Source: Clostridium sp.
GTDB taxonomy: Bacteria; Bacillota; Clostridia; Clostridiales; Clostridiaceae
Direction of reading: 5' to 3'
Length of the DNA: 64,000 nucleotides
Assembly (NCBI RefSeq): GCF_016650035.1
Contig: NZ_JAENWM010000001.1
Location: forward strand, 62,001 to 126,000
Shown here one piece after another: positions 52,158 through 60,123 of this stretch (its first letter is position 1; every line of letters starts with the position of its first letter). A program made the translations under genes and the position numbers. A model generated the notes under the pieces. The model was not told the origin of the DNA, made no database searches, and saw nothing but the letters and a program-made list of their open reading frames with translations.

Positions 52158-52700
52158 ATGGAAAATAGAGTATCAAAAACTAAAACAATTGACATAGTAC
52201 AAATCGGAATTATGGCAGGGATTATTTATATTGCAACATATTTAATTAAATTACCCGTGGGACAAAGTGCTGTATTTCATATAGGCGATAGTATGGTATA
52301 TTTAGCTGCCATACTACTAGGAAAGAAAAAGGGATTTATAGCCGCAGCACTTGGCATGACTATATTTGATTTGACAACTCCCTATTTTTTCTGGGCACCT
52401 TTTACATTGATTGTAAAAGGTGGGATGGCATATATAACAGCTATGATTGCATACAGAAAAGGCTACAGTGGGGATAATATTTGGAATAATTTATTTGCAT
52501 TTGTAGTAGCAGGTGTATGGATGGTCCTTGGGTATTTAATGTCAGGTTTTTTAGTATATAAAATAATCTCTAATAATGCACTAGTTGCCTTTGCAGATAT
52601 ACCTGCAAATATAGGTCAAGTAATAGTAGGTATTGCTCTTGCTTTGCCATTATCACTAGCTTTGGCCAAAAATAATAAAAAACATGAATTTATAAAATAG
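52158..52700 (+). CDS. ECF transporter S component
   Basis: This integral membrane protein of 180 residues with about five or six helices is the substrate-binding (S) component of an energy-coupling factor vitamin importer. Family landmarks are VQIGIMAGIIYIATYLIKLP, the HIGDSMVYLAAILLGKKKGFIAAALGM segment and FTLIVKGGMAYITAMIAYRKG. The genes for the A, A' and T components are not adjacent, as usual for group II ECF systems. The vitamin cannot be read from the protein, and no riboswitch was seen in the 248 bases before it. GGGGG precedes ATG 52158. Confidence 0.85.
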   Translation: MENRVSKTKTIDIVQIGIMAGIIYIATYLIKLPVGQSAVFHIGDSMVYLAAILLGKKKGFIAAALGMTIFDLTTPYFFWAPFTLIVKGGMAYITAMIAYRKGYSGDNIWNNLFAFVVAGVWMVLGYLMSGFLVYKIISNNALVAFADIPANIGQVIVGIALALPLSLALAKNNKKHEFIK

Positions 52701-52702
52701 TG

Positions 52703-52740
52703 AAAAGGCTTAGAATATAATATATTCTGAGCCTTTTTTA
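52703..52740. terminator. Bidirectional terminator between ECF S component and gerKB
   Basis: AAAAGGCTTAGAATATA pairs with TATATTCTGAGCCTTTT, flanked by T-runs usable from both convergent genes. Confidence 0.8.
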
Positions 52741-53838
52741 ACTTAAATTATTTTTATGATAATTCCGGTCTTTACTTTGTTTTTTTAAATAAAACACACT
52801 AAAAATTATCGATGGTATTAATATAAAGCTTATAACAGACAGATAGACATAAAGATTTAAAAGCTTATATAATAATAGTACTTTAGCAGAAATGAAATAT
52901 GAAATTATGAAAACAAATAATGTAATAAAGTAAATCCAATATTTATTAAGGAAACGAAGATTTTTAAATAGAATTAGTATAGCATTTAGCGTTAATACAT
53001 ATTTTATAAACCAACCACCTACCATCTGTAGCATTACAAAAAACTCGCCAAACTCTAAAAAATCGAAATAACTAACTAACTGAGTTTGTATAAGCTTGGG
53101 GTAGTTAATATTTAAGGCTCTAACCACGCCGAAGGTACTTATAATACCAACAGTTGAAAAAATCTCCATTTGTATTACAATTAATATTGCAATTATGCAA
53201 TGCTTTGTAATTTTTGATTTATTAACTACTCTAGATAAAAATGGAATGCAAACGGCTATACTGCCATAGCATCCCAGCGCTTTTATTACAGATAAAATAA
53301 AAGAGGGAGTGACGCCATTTGCCATTATAGGGAGCAGATAACTATAGTTTTTATACTTAGCTGTAAGAATCGCTAGGTTTGTACCTGCCACCATTATAAG
53401 ACATATCCCGATAATAGTAACTATAGTTATTGCCCTAGTGCCCTTTTTTGTAATATAAATCGCGGGAATTAATATAAATAAAAGGAAAAACCAAGGGGGA
53501 GTGTCTGAAAGCATATTTACATGTAAGGCATTTGATTCTACTGAAGCACTTTCTATTAAGCTGATAATTAAAGTTATGATAAATATTATCAAAAAAATAT
53601 TTCCCATTTTTTCACCTAAAGCTCTATGGTATATTTCACTCATATTATAGCAATTTGTTTTCTTACAAACAAAAAGTATATAAATAAAATAAAATAATAC
53701 AATAATTGAGGCAATAATAACGGAAATCCACGAATCCCTTCCACCATATACGATGAATACGTTTGGATAAGTCTTCATTGCTACAACAGAAGTTCCCCAA
53801 ATTATGAATATTAAATGTTTTGTATTTAGCTTATCCAT
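52738..53838 (-). CDS. gerKB: Spore germinant receptor subunit B (GerKB-type)
   Basis: This 366-residue polytopic membrane protein belongs to the amino acid-polyamine-organocation-like GerB family, with about ten hydrophobic helices (for example WISVIIASIIVLFYFIYILFV and TIVTIIGICLIMVAGTNLAIL). It includes the family segment near MSEIYHRALGEKMGN. GerB subunits bind or transmit the germinant signal in the inner spore membrane with GerA and GerC partners. It is divergent from gerKA-gerKC, the same layout as C. perfringens gerK, so the symbol follows that analogy. AAAGGAGG precedes ATG 53838 on the minus strand. Expression in the forespore is inferred. Confidence 0.88.
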   Translation of the reverse strand: MDKLNTKHLIFIIWGTSVVAMKTYPNVFIVYGGRDSWISVIIASIIVLFYFIYILFVCKKTNCYNMSEIYHRALGEKMGNIFLIIFIITLIISLIESASVESNALHVNMLSDTPPWFFLLFILIPAIYITKKGTRAITIVTIIGICLIMVAGTNLAILTAKYKNYSYLLPIMANGVTPSFILSVIKALGCYGSIAVCIPFLSRVVNKSKITKHCIIAILIVIQMEIFSTVGIISTFGVVRALNINYPKLIQTQLVSYFDFLEFGEFFVMLQMVGGWFIKYVLTLNAILILFKNLRFLNKYWIYFITLFVFIISYFISAKVLLLYKLLNLYVYLSVISFILIPSIIFSVFYLKKQSKDRNYHKNNLS

Positions 53839-53966
53839 TTTGCATCATTACCTCCTTTTGTTTCAATAATGTAAGTCATAGAAATAAATTCACATTACAT
53901 TAGTAGTATTTCCCAATTTGTGAATATTAAACTCAAATGTTACAAATAATAAATATGGTGATTATA

Positions 53967-55379
53967 ATGGAAAATATAAATATAGATTATATTAAAGAAA
54001 AATTTAACAATAGCTACGATGTGAAATACCGAGAGATAGAATGCGAACTAGGAGTAATATCTGGTGTATTTATCGATGACTTGTGTGATTCCAAATTTAT
54101 TAGTGAATATATATTTAAGCCTCTAATGGAAAATAAAAATTGGACTGTAGATTTAGAGTACGTAAAAAAGGATGTATTATCAGCAAATGTAATCGGAGAT
54201 ATTAATAGTAATGATGAGGCTATATCACACGTTTTGGCTGGGGACTTGGTGCTTATATTTCCTTTTGCAAATAAAGCAATTTATTGTGAGGCAAAAGGGT
54301 ATGTGAGGCGGGGGGTTGGCATTCCACCTACAGAAAATGTTATTAAGGGTCCAAGAGAAGGATTTACGGAAGCATTTGTAGATAATGTAGCGCTTATACG
54401 ACGGAAAATAAAGAATTCAAATTTAAAGTTTGAAACCATAATTTTAGGAGAGCAATCTAACACAGTAGTTGTCATATGTTATATAGAAGGTGTGGCACCT
54501 AAAAAACTTGTGGATTATATAAGAAAAAAGGTGTCTAATATAAAATTAGAGTTTATATTAGATGCGAATTATATTGAGACAGAATTAAAAAATAAGAATT
54601 CAGCTTTTGACACAATAGGTACCACCGAAAAACCGGATGTGGCAGCATCTAAGCTTTTAGAAGGAAGAATAGCAATAATTGTAGATGGAACTCCTTTTGT
54701 TATCACTGCACCATATTTTTTCCTGGATAATTTTCATGCTCCTGATGATTATTATTCTAATAGATATTTTGCGAATTTATCGAGACTTACGAGAGTGCTT
54801 AGCTTTTTCTCAGCTAGCCTATTATCAGGATTATATGTGGCTATAGCTTGTTTTCATTTTTCGCTTGTTCCTACGGTATTTGCAGTAAAGTTCACTATTT
54901 CAAGGGCGGGTGTACCACTCCCTACAGTTATAGAGCTATTATTAATGACTTTTTTCTTCCAACTACTTAGAGAGGCTGGGATAAGATTGCCACAGTCCAT
55001 AGGTCAGTCAATGAGCATTGTTGGAGCTTTAATCTTAGGGGATGCTGCAGTGGGAGTAGGAATCGCATCGCAAAGCACAGTAGTAATTGTGGCACTTTCG
55101 TCTATTTCTTCATTTTTGGTACCAAAGCTTTATGGTGCCCTAGCCATATGGAATATAATTATTATTTTCATTTCTTCAGTGCTAGGGCTTCCGGGATTTT
55201 ATATCGGCTTTTTTATTCTGATCTCTCATTTGGCGGGGCTTGAGAGTTGTGGATATCCATATTTATTTCCGTTAGGGACACTAGAAACTTTTAAATTTAA
55301 GGATTTGTTATATAGAAGGGATCTTAGTGAGATATCAAATAATATTTTTGATAAGGATGATTACAATGAAAAAGTATAA
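53967..55379 (+). CDS. gerKA: Spore germinant receptor subunit A (GerKA-type)
   Basis: This protein of about 470 residues belongs to the GerA/SpoVAF family. The N-terminal soluble domain contains EAKGYVRRGVGIPPTENVIKGPREGFTE, the most conserved GerA signature. The C-terminal half has about five to six membrane helices (for example FSASLLSGLYVAIACFHFSLVP and IIIFISSVLGLPGFYIGFFILI), with RLPQSIGQSMSIVGALILGDAAVG. The track starts at ATG 53937. ATG 53967 (MENINIDYIKEKF) after TGGTGAT is more typical. The gene overlaps the next ORF by 14 bases, implying coupled translation with gerKC. Confidence 0.92.
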   Translation: MENINIDYIKEKFNNSYDVKYREIECELGVISGVFIDDLCDSKFISEYIFKPLMENKNWTVDLEYVKKDVLSANVIGDINSNDEAISHVLAGDLVLIFPFANKAIYCEAKGYVRRGVGIPPTENVIKGPREGFTEAFVDNVALIRRKIKNSNLKFETIILGEQSNTVVVICYIEGVAPKKLVDYIRKKVSNIKLEFILDANYIETELKNKNSAFDTIGTTEKPDVAASKLLEGRIAIIVDGTPFVITAPYFFLDNFHAPDDYYSNRYFANLSRLTRVLSFFSASLLSGLYVAIACFHFSLVPTVFAVKFTISRAGVPLPTVIELLLMTFFFQLLREAGIRLPQSIGQSMSIVGALILGDAAVGVGIASQSTVVIVALSSISSFLVPKLYGALAIWNIIIIFISSVLGLPGFYIGFFILISHLAGLESCGYPYLFPLGTLETFKFKDLLYRRDLSEISNNIFDKDDYNEKV

Positions 55380-56484
55380 AAAAATATTAGTTATAAGCTG
55401 CATAGTAATGAATTGCTTTACTATGACATCATGTTTTAGTTATAAGGATGTTAATAAAATTTTATTTGCTACTGCCCTGATAGTAGATGTAGATGATGAC
55501 GGTAATCCTATAATATATGTTGAAACTTTCAAGGGAGCAAGAGGAACAACACCTGAAGGAACTGATGAAAGGATCATATTTAAAGGAAAAGGAAAAACAA
55601 TGTTTGAAGCTGTTAGAGATTTGAATACTTCATCTAGTTATAAACTAAATTATACTCAGAATAAGGCTATAATATTTACTGAAAAGGCAGCAAAATTCGG
55701 TATTGACAATTTTATAGATTTTTTTGATCGCGATCAAGAATTTCTTATAAGACCATATATTACAGTATATATAGGGGACCCAGAAAAGCTTATTAATTTA
55801 AATATTCTTCAACAAAAGTATATTGGATTTTTCATAACGCAGCTTATAGAAAATATCGGTTCTTCTTCAAGAGCTGTAAAACTAAGTTTAAATGAATTTT
55901 ATGCTCAAAGAAACATGGGGGATAAAGCCAACGTAATTACCATAATAAATATAACAAAAGATAACTTAACGCCAAAATTAGAAGTAAATGGTGGAGCGGT
56001 TATAGAAGGTGATAAAATGGTTAGCATATTACAAAGAGATGAAGGGCAAGGTTTTAATTTTTTAATGAATACTATTTCAGGTGGTTCTTTAGAAATAACG
56101 AATCCATGCGATATTAATCAATTTGTAACCTTAGAAATTAAAAAATCTAAAACTAAGACTGAAATTAGCTATTATGATAATATTGTTCATTTAAAAAAGA
56201 AAATTAAAGTTAAGGTGGATTTTGCTGAAGCCCAAAAAAGTATAATATTTACTGATGAAAACATTACAAAAATCCAAGAGAAGTCAGAAGAAAATATTGT
56301 GAAAGCGTGTAATATTTTATTTGCAAAATATAAGGGAATGGGGATAGATATATTTGATATAACAGAACAATTTTATCAGAAGTATCCAAACATAAAGATC
56401 GAAGATATTATTAATAAAACAGAGTTAAAAGTGGAAGTAGAAGTAGAAATAATGAATATAGGGTCTGTTAAGAATTTTGATTAA
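55366..56484 (+). CDS. gerKC: Spore germinant receptor lipoprotein subunit C (GerKC-type)
   Basis: This lipoprotein of about 372 residues belongs to the GerC family. A short signal peptide (MKKYKKILVISCIVMNCF) ends at the lipobox MTSC (Cys near residue 23), followed by the domain beginning FSYKDVNKILFATALIVDVD, with TQNKAIIFTEKAAKFGIDNF and a C-terminal domain containing EENIVKACNILFAKYKGMGIDIF. The track starts upstream at GTG 55327. ATG 55366 is chosen because AAGGATG precedes it and the signal peptide is then clean. It overlaps gerKA by 14 bases and ends in a terminator. Confidence 0.92.
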   Translation: MKKYKKILVISCIVMNCFTMTSCFSYKDVNKILFATALIVDVDDDGNPIIYVETFKGARGTTPEGTDERIIFKGKGKTMFEAVRDLNTSSSYKLNYTQNKAIIFTEKAAKFGIDNFIDFFDRDQEFLIRPYITVYIGDPEKLINLNILQQKYIGFFITQLIENIGSSSRAVKLSLNEFYAQRNMGDKANVITIINITKDNLTPKLEVNGGAVIEGDKMVSILQRDEGQGFNFLMNTISGGSLEITNPCDINQFVTLEIKKSKTKTEISYYDNIVHLKKKIKVKVDFAEAQKSIIFTDENITKIQEKSEENIVKACNILFAKYKGMGIDIFDITEQFYQKYPNIKIEDIINKTELKVEVEVEIMNIGSVKNFD

Positions 56485-56513
56485 AAAGACGATGGTATTC
56501 CATCGTCTTTTGT
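56484..56513 (+). terminator. Terminator after gerKC
   Basis: AAAGACGATGG pairs with CCATCGTCTTT around TATT, followed by TGTTG. Confidence 0.75.
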
Positions 56514-56557
56514 TGTAAACTAGAGTTATAAAAAATAAATAAATTATCATCGAAACA

Positions 56558-56585
56558 TTGTATAACTATAAACATAGTATATTAT
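56558..56585 (+). promoter_or_regulatory. Promoter of the AlbA_2-type gene
   Basis: TTGTAT at 56558-56563 and TATTAT at 56580-56585 are separated by 16 bases, about 20 bases before the ATG. Confidence 0.5.
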
Positions 56586-56607
56586 TATAGCGGCTTGGGG
56601 TGAAAGT

Positions 56608-57753
56608 ATGGATGCAAAAAAAATTAGTTTGCTTTTAAAGAGGGATGAGGGTACAAAATTAGACTTTAAGCAAAAAATCGATATATTTATTGAGAGTGGT
56701 AAAAAAGAACTGGCAAAAGATATAAGTGCTATAGCTAACTCTCGCGGAGGAAGAGGATATCTTGTTATTGGAGTGGAAGATAAAACAAAAAAAATTATAG
56801 GTATTGATGCTTCTGAATTTAAAGAGGAGCAGCTACAACAAATTATTAGTTCAAGATGCGAACCTCCGATTCCAATATCCGTAGATTTTGTAATATACCA
56901 AAGTAAAAACTTAGCAATTATAACTATATATGATGGTGGTCAGAAACCCTATCAGTTAAGGGAAAATGGTGCTTTTTATATAAGGCGAGGATCTACTACA
57001 GATACCATGAGGAAAGAAGAATTAATCTCGGTCCTTCAAGAAAATTTAAACCTTAATATTGAAACCATGCCCATTATTAGTAGTGATATTAACACCCTTA
57101 ATTTTGATATAATTGATAAATACTTTTTTAATAAGGGGATTTTAGTAAATGAGGAAAATAGGTTGGGATTTATGGACAATACAGGAATAACCTTTATTGA
57201 AAGGGATTACAACAAAAGAGTAGTGACACTTGGAGGTTTATTAGTATTTTCTTCAGTTAATAGTATCTATATACCTCATAACATGATAAAAATAATAAAC
57301 AAAGTAAATAGTAACTTTGATGAGGTTATGATTATTCAAGGGAATTTATTAGAGATGTTAGATAGTGTGGAAGAATTATCCAAAAATATATTCCCAGTAA
57401 AGTACCCTATAGCTGCAGTATATGAAGCTGTAAAAAATGCAATACTTTATCGAGATTATACTATATTTTATAAGGAAATTGAAATAATAATAAACTATAA
57501 TAGTGTAAGCGTAGTAAGTCCGGGAAGCCTATTATTTTCTACGAAAATTAGTAATCATAATTCTTTAAAAAGAAATATGTGGATATATGATAAGTTAATA
57601 ACCTTAGATGATAGAAAGAGATTTGCAAAATCAGGAAGGGGCTTTGCGGGAATGAAAAAAGCTTTTGCAAAATATGGAAAAGTAATATTTGTGGATTCTG
57701 AAAAGGATAATAGTTTTAAGGTGATTTTTCCAGGGATTAAAATTTTTATTTAA
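56608..57753 (+). CDS. AlbA_2 (Schlafen-like) putative DNA-binding/ATPase protein
   Basis: This 381-residue protein has an N-terminal AlbA_2/Schlafen domain (about residues 1-145): RDEGTKLDFKQKI, ELAKDISAIANSRGGRGYLVIGVED and GAFYIRRGSTTDTMRKEEL. The C-terminal half includes a GHKL-like ATPase signature (KYPIAAVYEAVKNAILYRDY, SVVSPGSLLFS). This is the common ATP-binding helix-turn-helix/AlbA_2 regulator type. Roles reported for relatives range from transcription to defence, but none is shown here. It has its own promoter and GGGGTG ribosome site, between the gerK operon and the small ATPase gene. Confidence 0.83.
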   Translation: MDAKKISLLLKRDEGTKLDFKQKIDIFIESGKKELAKDISAIANSRGGRGYLVIGVEDKTKKIIGIDASEFKEEQLQQIISSRCEPPIPISVDFVIYQSKNLAIITIYDGGQKPYQLRENGAFYIRRGSTTDTMRKEELISVLQENLNLNIETMPIISSDINTLNFDIIDKYFFNKGILVNEENRLGFMDNTGITFIERDYNKRVVTLGGLLVFSSVNSIYIPHNMIKIINKVNSNFDEVMIIQGNLLEMLDSVEELSKNIFPVKYPIAAVYEAVKNAILYRDYTIFYKEIEIIINYNSVSVVSPGSLLFSTKISNHNSLKRNMWIYDKLITLDDRKRFAKSGRGFAGMKKAFAKYGKVIFVDSEKDNSFKVIFPGIKIFI

Positions 57754-57765
57754 TAAACTATAATA

Positions 57766-57794
57766 TTGCAATAATATTCTGAATATTATATAAT
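57766..57794 (+). promoter_or_regulatory. Consensus promoter of the small P-loop ATPase gene
   Basis: TTGCAA at 57766-57771 and a perfect TATAAT at 57789-57794 are separated by exactly 17 bases. The leader of about 70 bases ends in AGGAGG. Confidence 0.75.
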
Positions 57795-57873
57795 ATGTAT
57801 AACTATATTGTGTGCTGTGTAGACCTGTTTAATAATTGTCTGGTTAGGTTAGATAAAATAGGAGGCGGTTAAC

Positions 57874-58284
57874 ATTATTCATGTATTTTGCGGTAGAAAA
57901 GGTTCAGGTAAAACTAAAGCTTTGATTAAACTTGCCAACGAGAAAGTTGACGAAGTTAAAGGAAATACAGTGTATATTGATGATGACACTAAGGCTTTAC
58001 TACAACTAAGTAGTAAAATGAGGTTTGTAGCTACAAATGATTTTAATTTAAAAAGCAATAATGACTTTTACGGTTTTTTGTGCGGTATGCTCTCTAAAGA
58101 TTATGATATTGATACCATTTTTGTTGATGGTGTGTTTAATATTATAGATGATAAACTTGAGCATATGGCACAATTGTTTTCTAAAATAGACTCTTTAGCA
58201 AAGAAATACAGTGTGGATTTTTTTGTAAATGTTAGTTGTGAAAGCACAAATCCACCAGAGTTTTTAAAGGATTATATCGCATAA
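57874..58284 (+). CDS. Small P-loop ATPase with an apparent ATT (AUU) start codon
   Basis: The track starts this gene at TTG 57922, which would delete the ATP-binding site. The same frame upstream reads IHVFCGRKGSGKTKAL, a complete Walker A motif, back to ATT 57874, and is closed by TAG 57859. AGGAGG lies 8 bases before ATT 57874, the ideal distance, and no ATG, GTG or TTG exists between the stop and the P-loop. The product (about 136 residues) then matches clostridial proteins I recall that start MIHVFCGKKGSGKT. Later features are VYIDDDTKALLQL, YGFLCGMLSKDYDIDTIFVDG (Walker B-like) and a short tail. The function is unknown. Confidence 0.78.
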   Translation: MIHVFCGRKGSGKTKALIKLANEKVDEVKGNTVYIDDDTKALLQLSSKMRFVATNDFNLKSNNDFYGFLCGMLSKDYDIDTIFVDGVFNIIDDKLEHMAQLFSKIDSLAKKYSVDFFVNVSCESTNPPEFLKDYIA

Positions 58285-58302
58285 TTTGGGTGAATAATAT
58301 TT

Positions 58303-58348
58303 TGTATTGAGCATATGCAGGGATTTAGACCTGAATATGCTCAATACA
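58303..58348 (+). other. 14-bp perfect stem-loop without a T-run
   Basis: TGTATTGAGCATAT (58303-58316) pairs with ATATGCTCAATACA (58335-58348). An inner CAGG/CCTG pair shortens the loop. It lies 18 bases after the ATPase stop and lacks a U-tract, so it may protect mRNA ends or bind a protein. Confidence 0.5.
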
Positions 58349-58420
58349 GATGAAATGGGCGAAATGAAGAGTATACAGAAGATAAGTAAGTTTGATGAGG
58401 TAAAATAGCAATTATAACAT

Positions 58421-58449
58421 TTGAAATATTCTAAATACATATATATAAT
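58421..58449 (+). promoter_or_regulatory. Promoter of the T-box-tyrS unit
   Basis: TTGAAA at 58421-58426 and a perfect TATAAT at 58444-58449 are spaced by 17 bases. Confidence 0.75.
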
Positions 58450-58469
58450 TAAAAGCATAAAATTTATAT

Positions 58470-58706
58470 TTAAAAGGCTATGAAAGAAAAAAGTAACTAT
58501 AAGAATTATTCAGAGAGCTAGTGGAAGGTGTGAACTAGTTAAGGGCTATAGTGAAATACATTCTGGAGCTTTAAGCTGAAATAAAGTTATCTTTAAATTA
58601 AGCTGAGACGGACTTACCTTACGTTATAAGGCATGAGCGGATTGTTAAATCAATTTGGGTGGTACCACGGAATTATTTCGTCCCTTTCTTAGGGGGCTTT
58701 TTTTAT
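58470..58706 (+). promoter_or_regulatory. T-box leader for tyrS (Tyr specifier)
   Basis: The leader contains AGAGAGCTAG, a specifier loop GTGAAATACATT with the Tyr codon TAC at 58557-58559, and the T-box GGGTGGTACCACGG at 58657-58670. A terminator (CCCT-TTCTT-AGGG plus T-run) lies at about 58680-58706. It shares the CTTACGTTATAA antiterminator-region string with the trpS leader. Confidence 0.92.
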
Positions 58707-58782
58707 TTTAATCACATTTTAATTACAACCATCAACAAAATGATGTAATTAATAAATAGCAAAAAATAAGGAGGAATTATTT

Positions 58783-60003
58783 ATGGAAAATGTATATGAT
58801 ATACTTTTAGAGCGAGGATACATAAAACAAGTTACTCATGAAGAGGAAATGAGGAAAATATTTGAAACAGAAAAGGTAACATTTTATATAGGTTTTGACC
58901 CGACTGCAGATAGTTTACATATTGGCCATTTTATTGCTATGATGTTTATGGCACATATGCAAAGGGCAGGTCATAGACCCATAGCTCTAGTTGGTGGTGG
59001 GACTGCAATGATAGGTGATCCATCAGGTAAAACAGATATGAGAAAAATGCTTTCAAAAGAAGAAATTGATTATAATATATCCTGCATTAAAAAACAGCTT
59101 TCAAAACTTGTAGATTTCAGTGATGGTAAAGCTATTCTAGAAAACAATGCTGATTGGCTTTTAAACTTAAATTATGTGGATTTTATTAGAGATATTGGGG
59201 TGCATTTTTCAGTAAACAGGATGCTTACGGCTGAGTGTTTTAAACAGAGATTAGAAAAAGGGTTGTCTTTCTTTGAGTTTAATTATATGCTTATGCAAGG
59301 ATATGATTTTTTAGTGTTAAATCAAAAGCATGGATGTACTATGCAACTCGGCGGAGATGACCAATGGTCTAATATAATTGCTGGTATGGAGCTTATACGA
59401 AGAAAAGAAAGTAAACCTGCTTATGGTATGACCTGCGGCCTACTTACTAACAGCGAAGGCAAGAAGATGGGTAAAACGGAAAATGGTGCTCTGTGGCTTG
59501 ATGCGAATAAGACATCTCCCTATGATTTTTACCAATACTGGAGAAATGTTGCAGACTCAGATGTGGAAAAATGTTTATGCTTACTTACTTTTGTAGAGAT
59601 GGATGAGATTAGACGATTGTGTGCTTTTAAGGATGAAAAAATTAATGATGCTAAAACTGTTTTAGCTTTTGAAGTTACGAAACTTATCCACGGAGAAGAA
59701 GAAGCTATTAAGGCGCGATCTGCATCAGAAGCATTATTTGGTGGTGGGGTTAACATGAGTGACGTTCCTACCATATCAATACCAGTAGATATGAAGAATG
59801 CTCAGTTAATGGATATATTAGTGCATACTAAAGTGGTACCTTCAAAAGCGGAAGCTAGAAGGCTAATTGAGCAAGGTGGATTAACAATTAATGATAAAAA
59901 GATAGAGGATAAAAATGCAACACTTTTAGAAGAATATTTTAAAGAAGGCAGTGTACTTATTAAAAGAGGAAAGAAAAAATACTATTCTTTAATTATAAAG
60001 TAG
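58783..60003 (+). CDS. tyrS: Tyrosyl-tRNA synthetase
   Basis: This 406-residue class I synthetase charges tRNA-Tyr. It has [17 protein letters not shown] (HIGH motif), [27 protein letters not shown] (KMSKS region as KMGKT) and a C-terminal S4 RNA-binding domain ([23 protein letters not shown]). AAGGAGG precedes ATG 58783. It is controlled by a tyrosine T-box and followed by a very strong terminator. The KMxKT form and length match the TyrZ-like or long bacterial TyrRS types; which one is not decided. Confidence 0.96.
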   Translation: MENVYDILLERGYIKQVTHEEEMRKIFETEKVTFYIGFDPTADSLHIGHFIAMMFMAHMQRAGHRPIALVGGGTAMIGDPSGKTDMRKMLSKEEIDYNISCIKKQLSKLVDFSDGKAILENNADWLLNLNYVDFIRDIGVHFSVNRMLTAECFKQRLEKGLSFFEFNYMLMQGYDFLVLNQKHGCTMQLGGDDQWSNIIAGMELIRRKESKPAYGMTCGLLTNSEGKKMGKTENGALWLDANKTSPYDFYQYWRNVADSDVEKCLCLLTFVEMDEIRRLCAFKDEKINDAKTVLAFEVTKLIHGEEEAIKARSASEALFGGGVNMSDVPTISIPVDMKNAQLMDILVHTKVVPSKAEARRLIEQGGLTINDKKIEDKNATLLEEYFKEGSVLIKRGKKKYYSLIIK

Positions 60004-60025
60004 GAATATAATAGAGCAATAATAT

Positions 60026-60082
60026 ATTCAATAGAAAAAGCTAAAATTTATTTTAGCTTTTTCTATTGAATTTTTTTTTTTT
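60026..60082 (+). terminator. Very strong terminator after tyrS
   Basis: ATTCAATAGAAAAAGCTAAA pairs perfectly with its complement around a short AT loop and is followed by a run of about 12 T residues. Confidence 0.9.
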
Positions 60083-60123
60083 CATACGATAATAAAGTAT
60101 GAAAGTCAAATGGGAGGTGTCTT

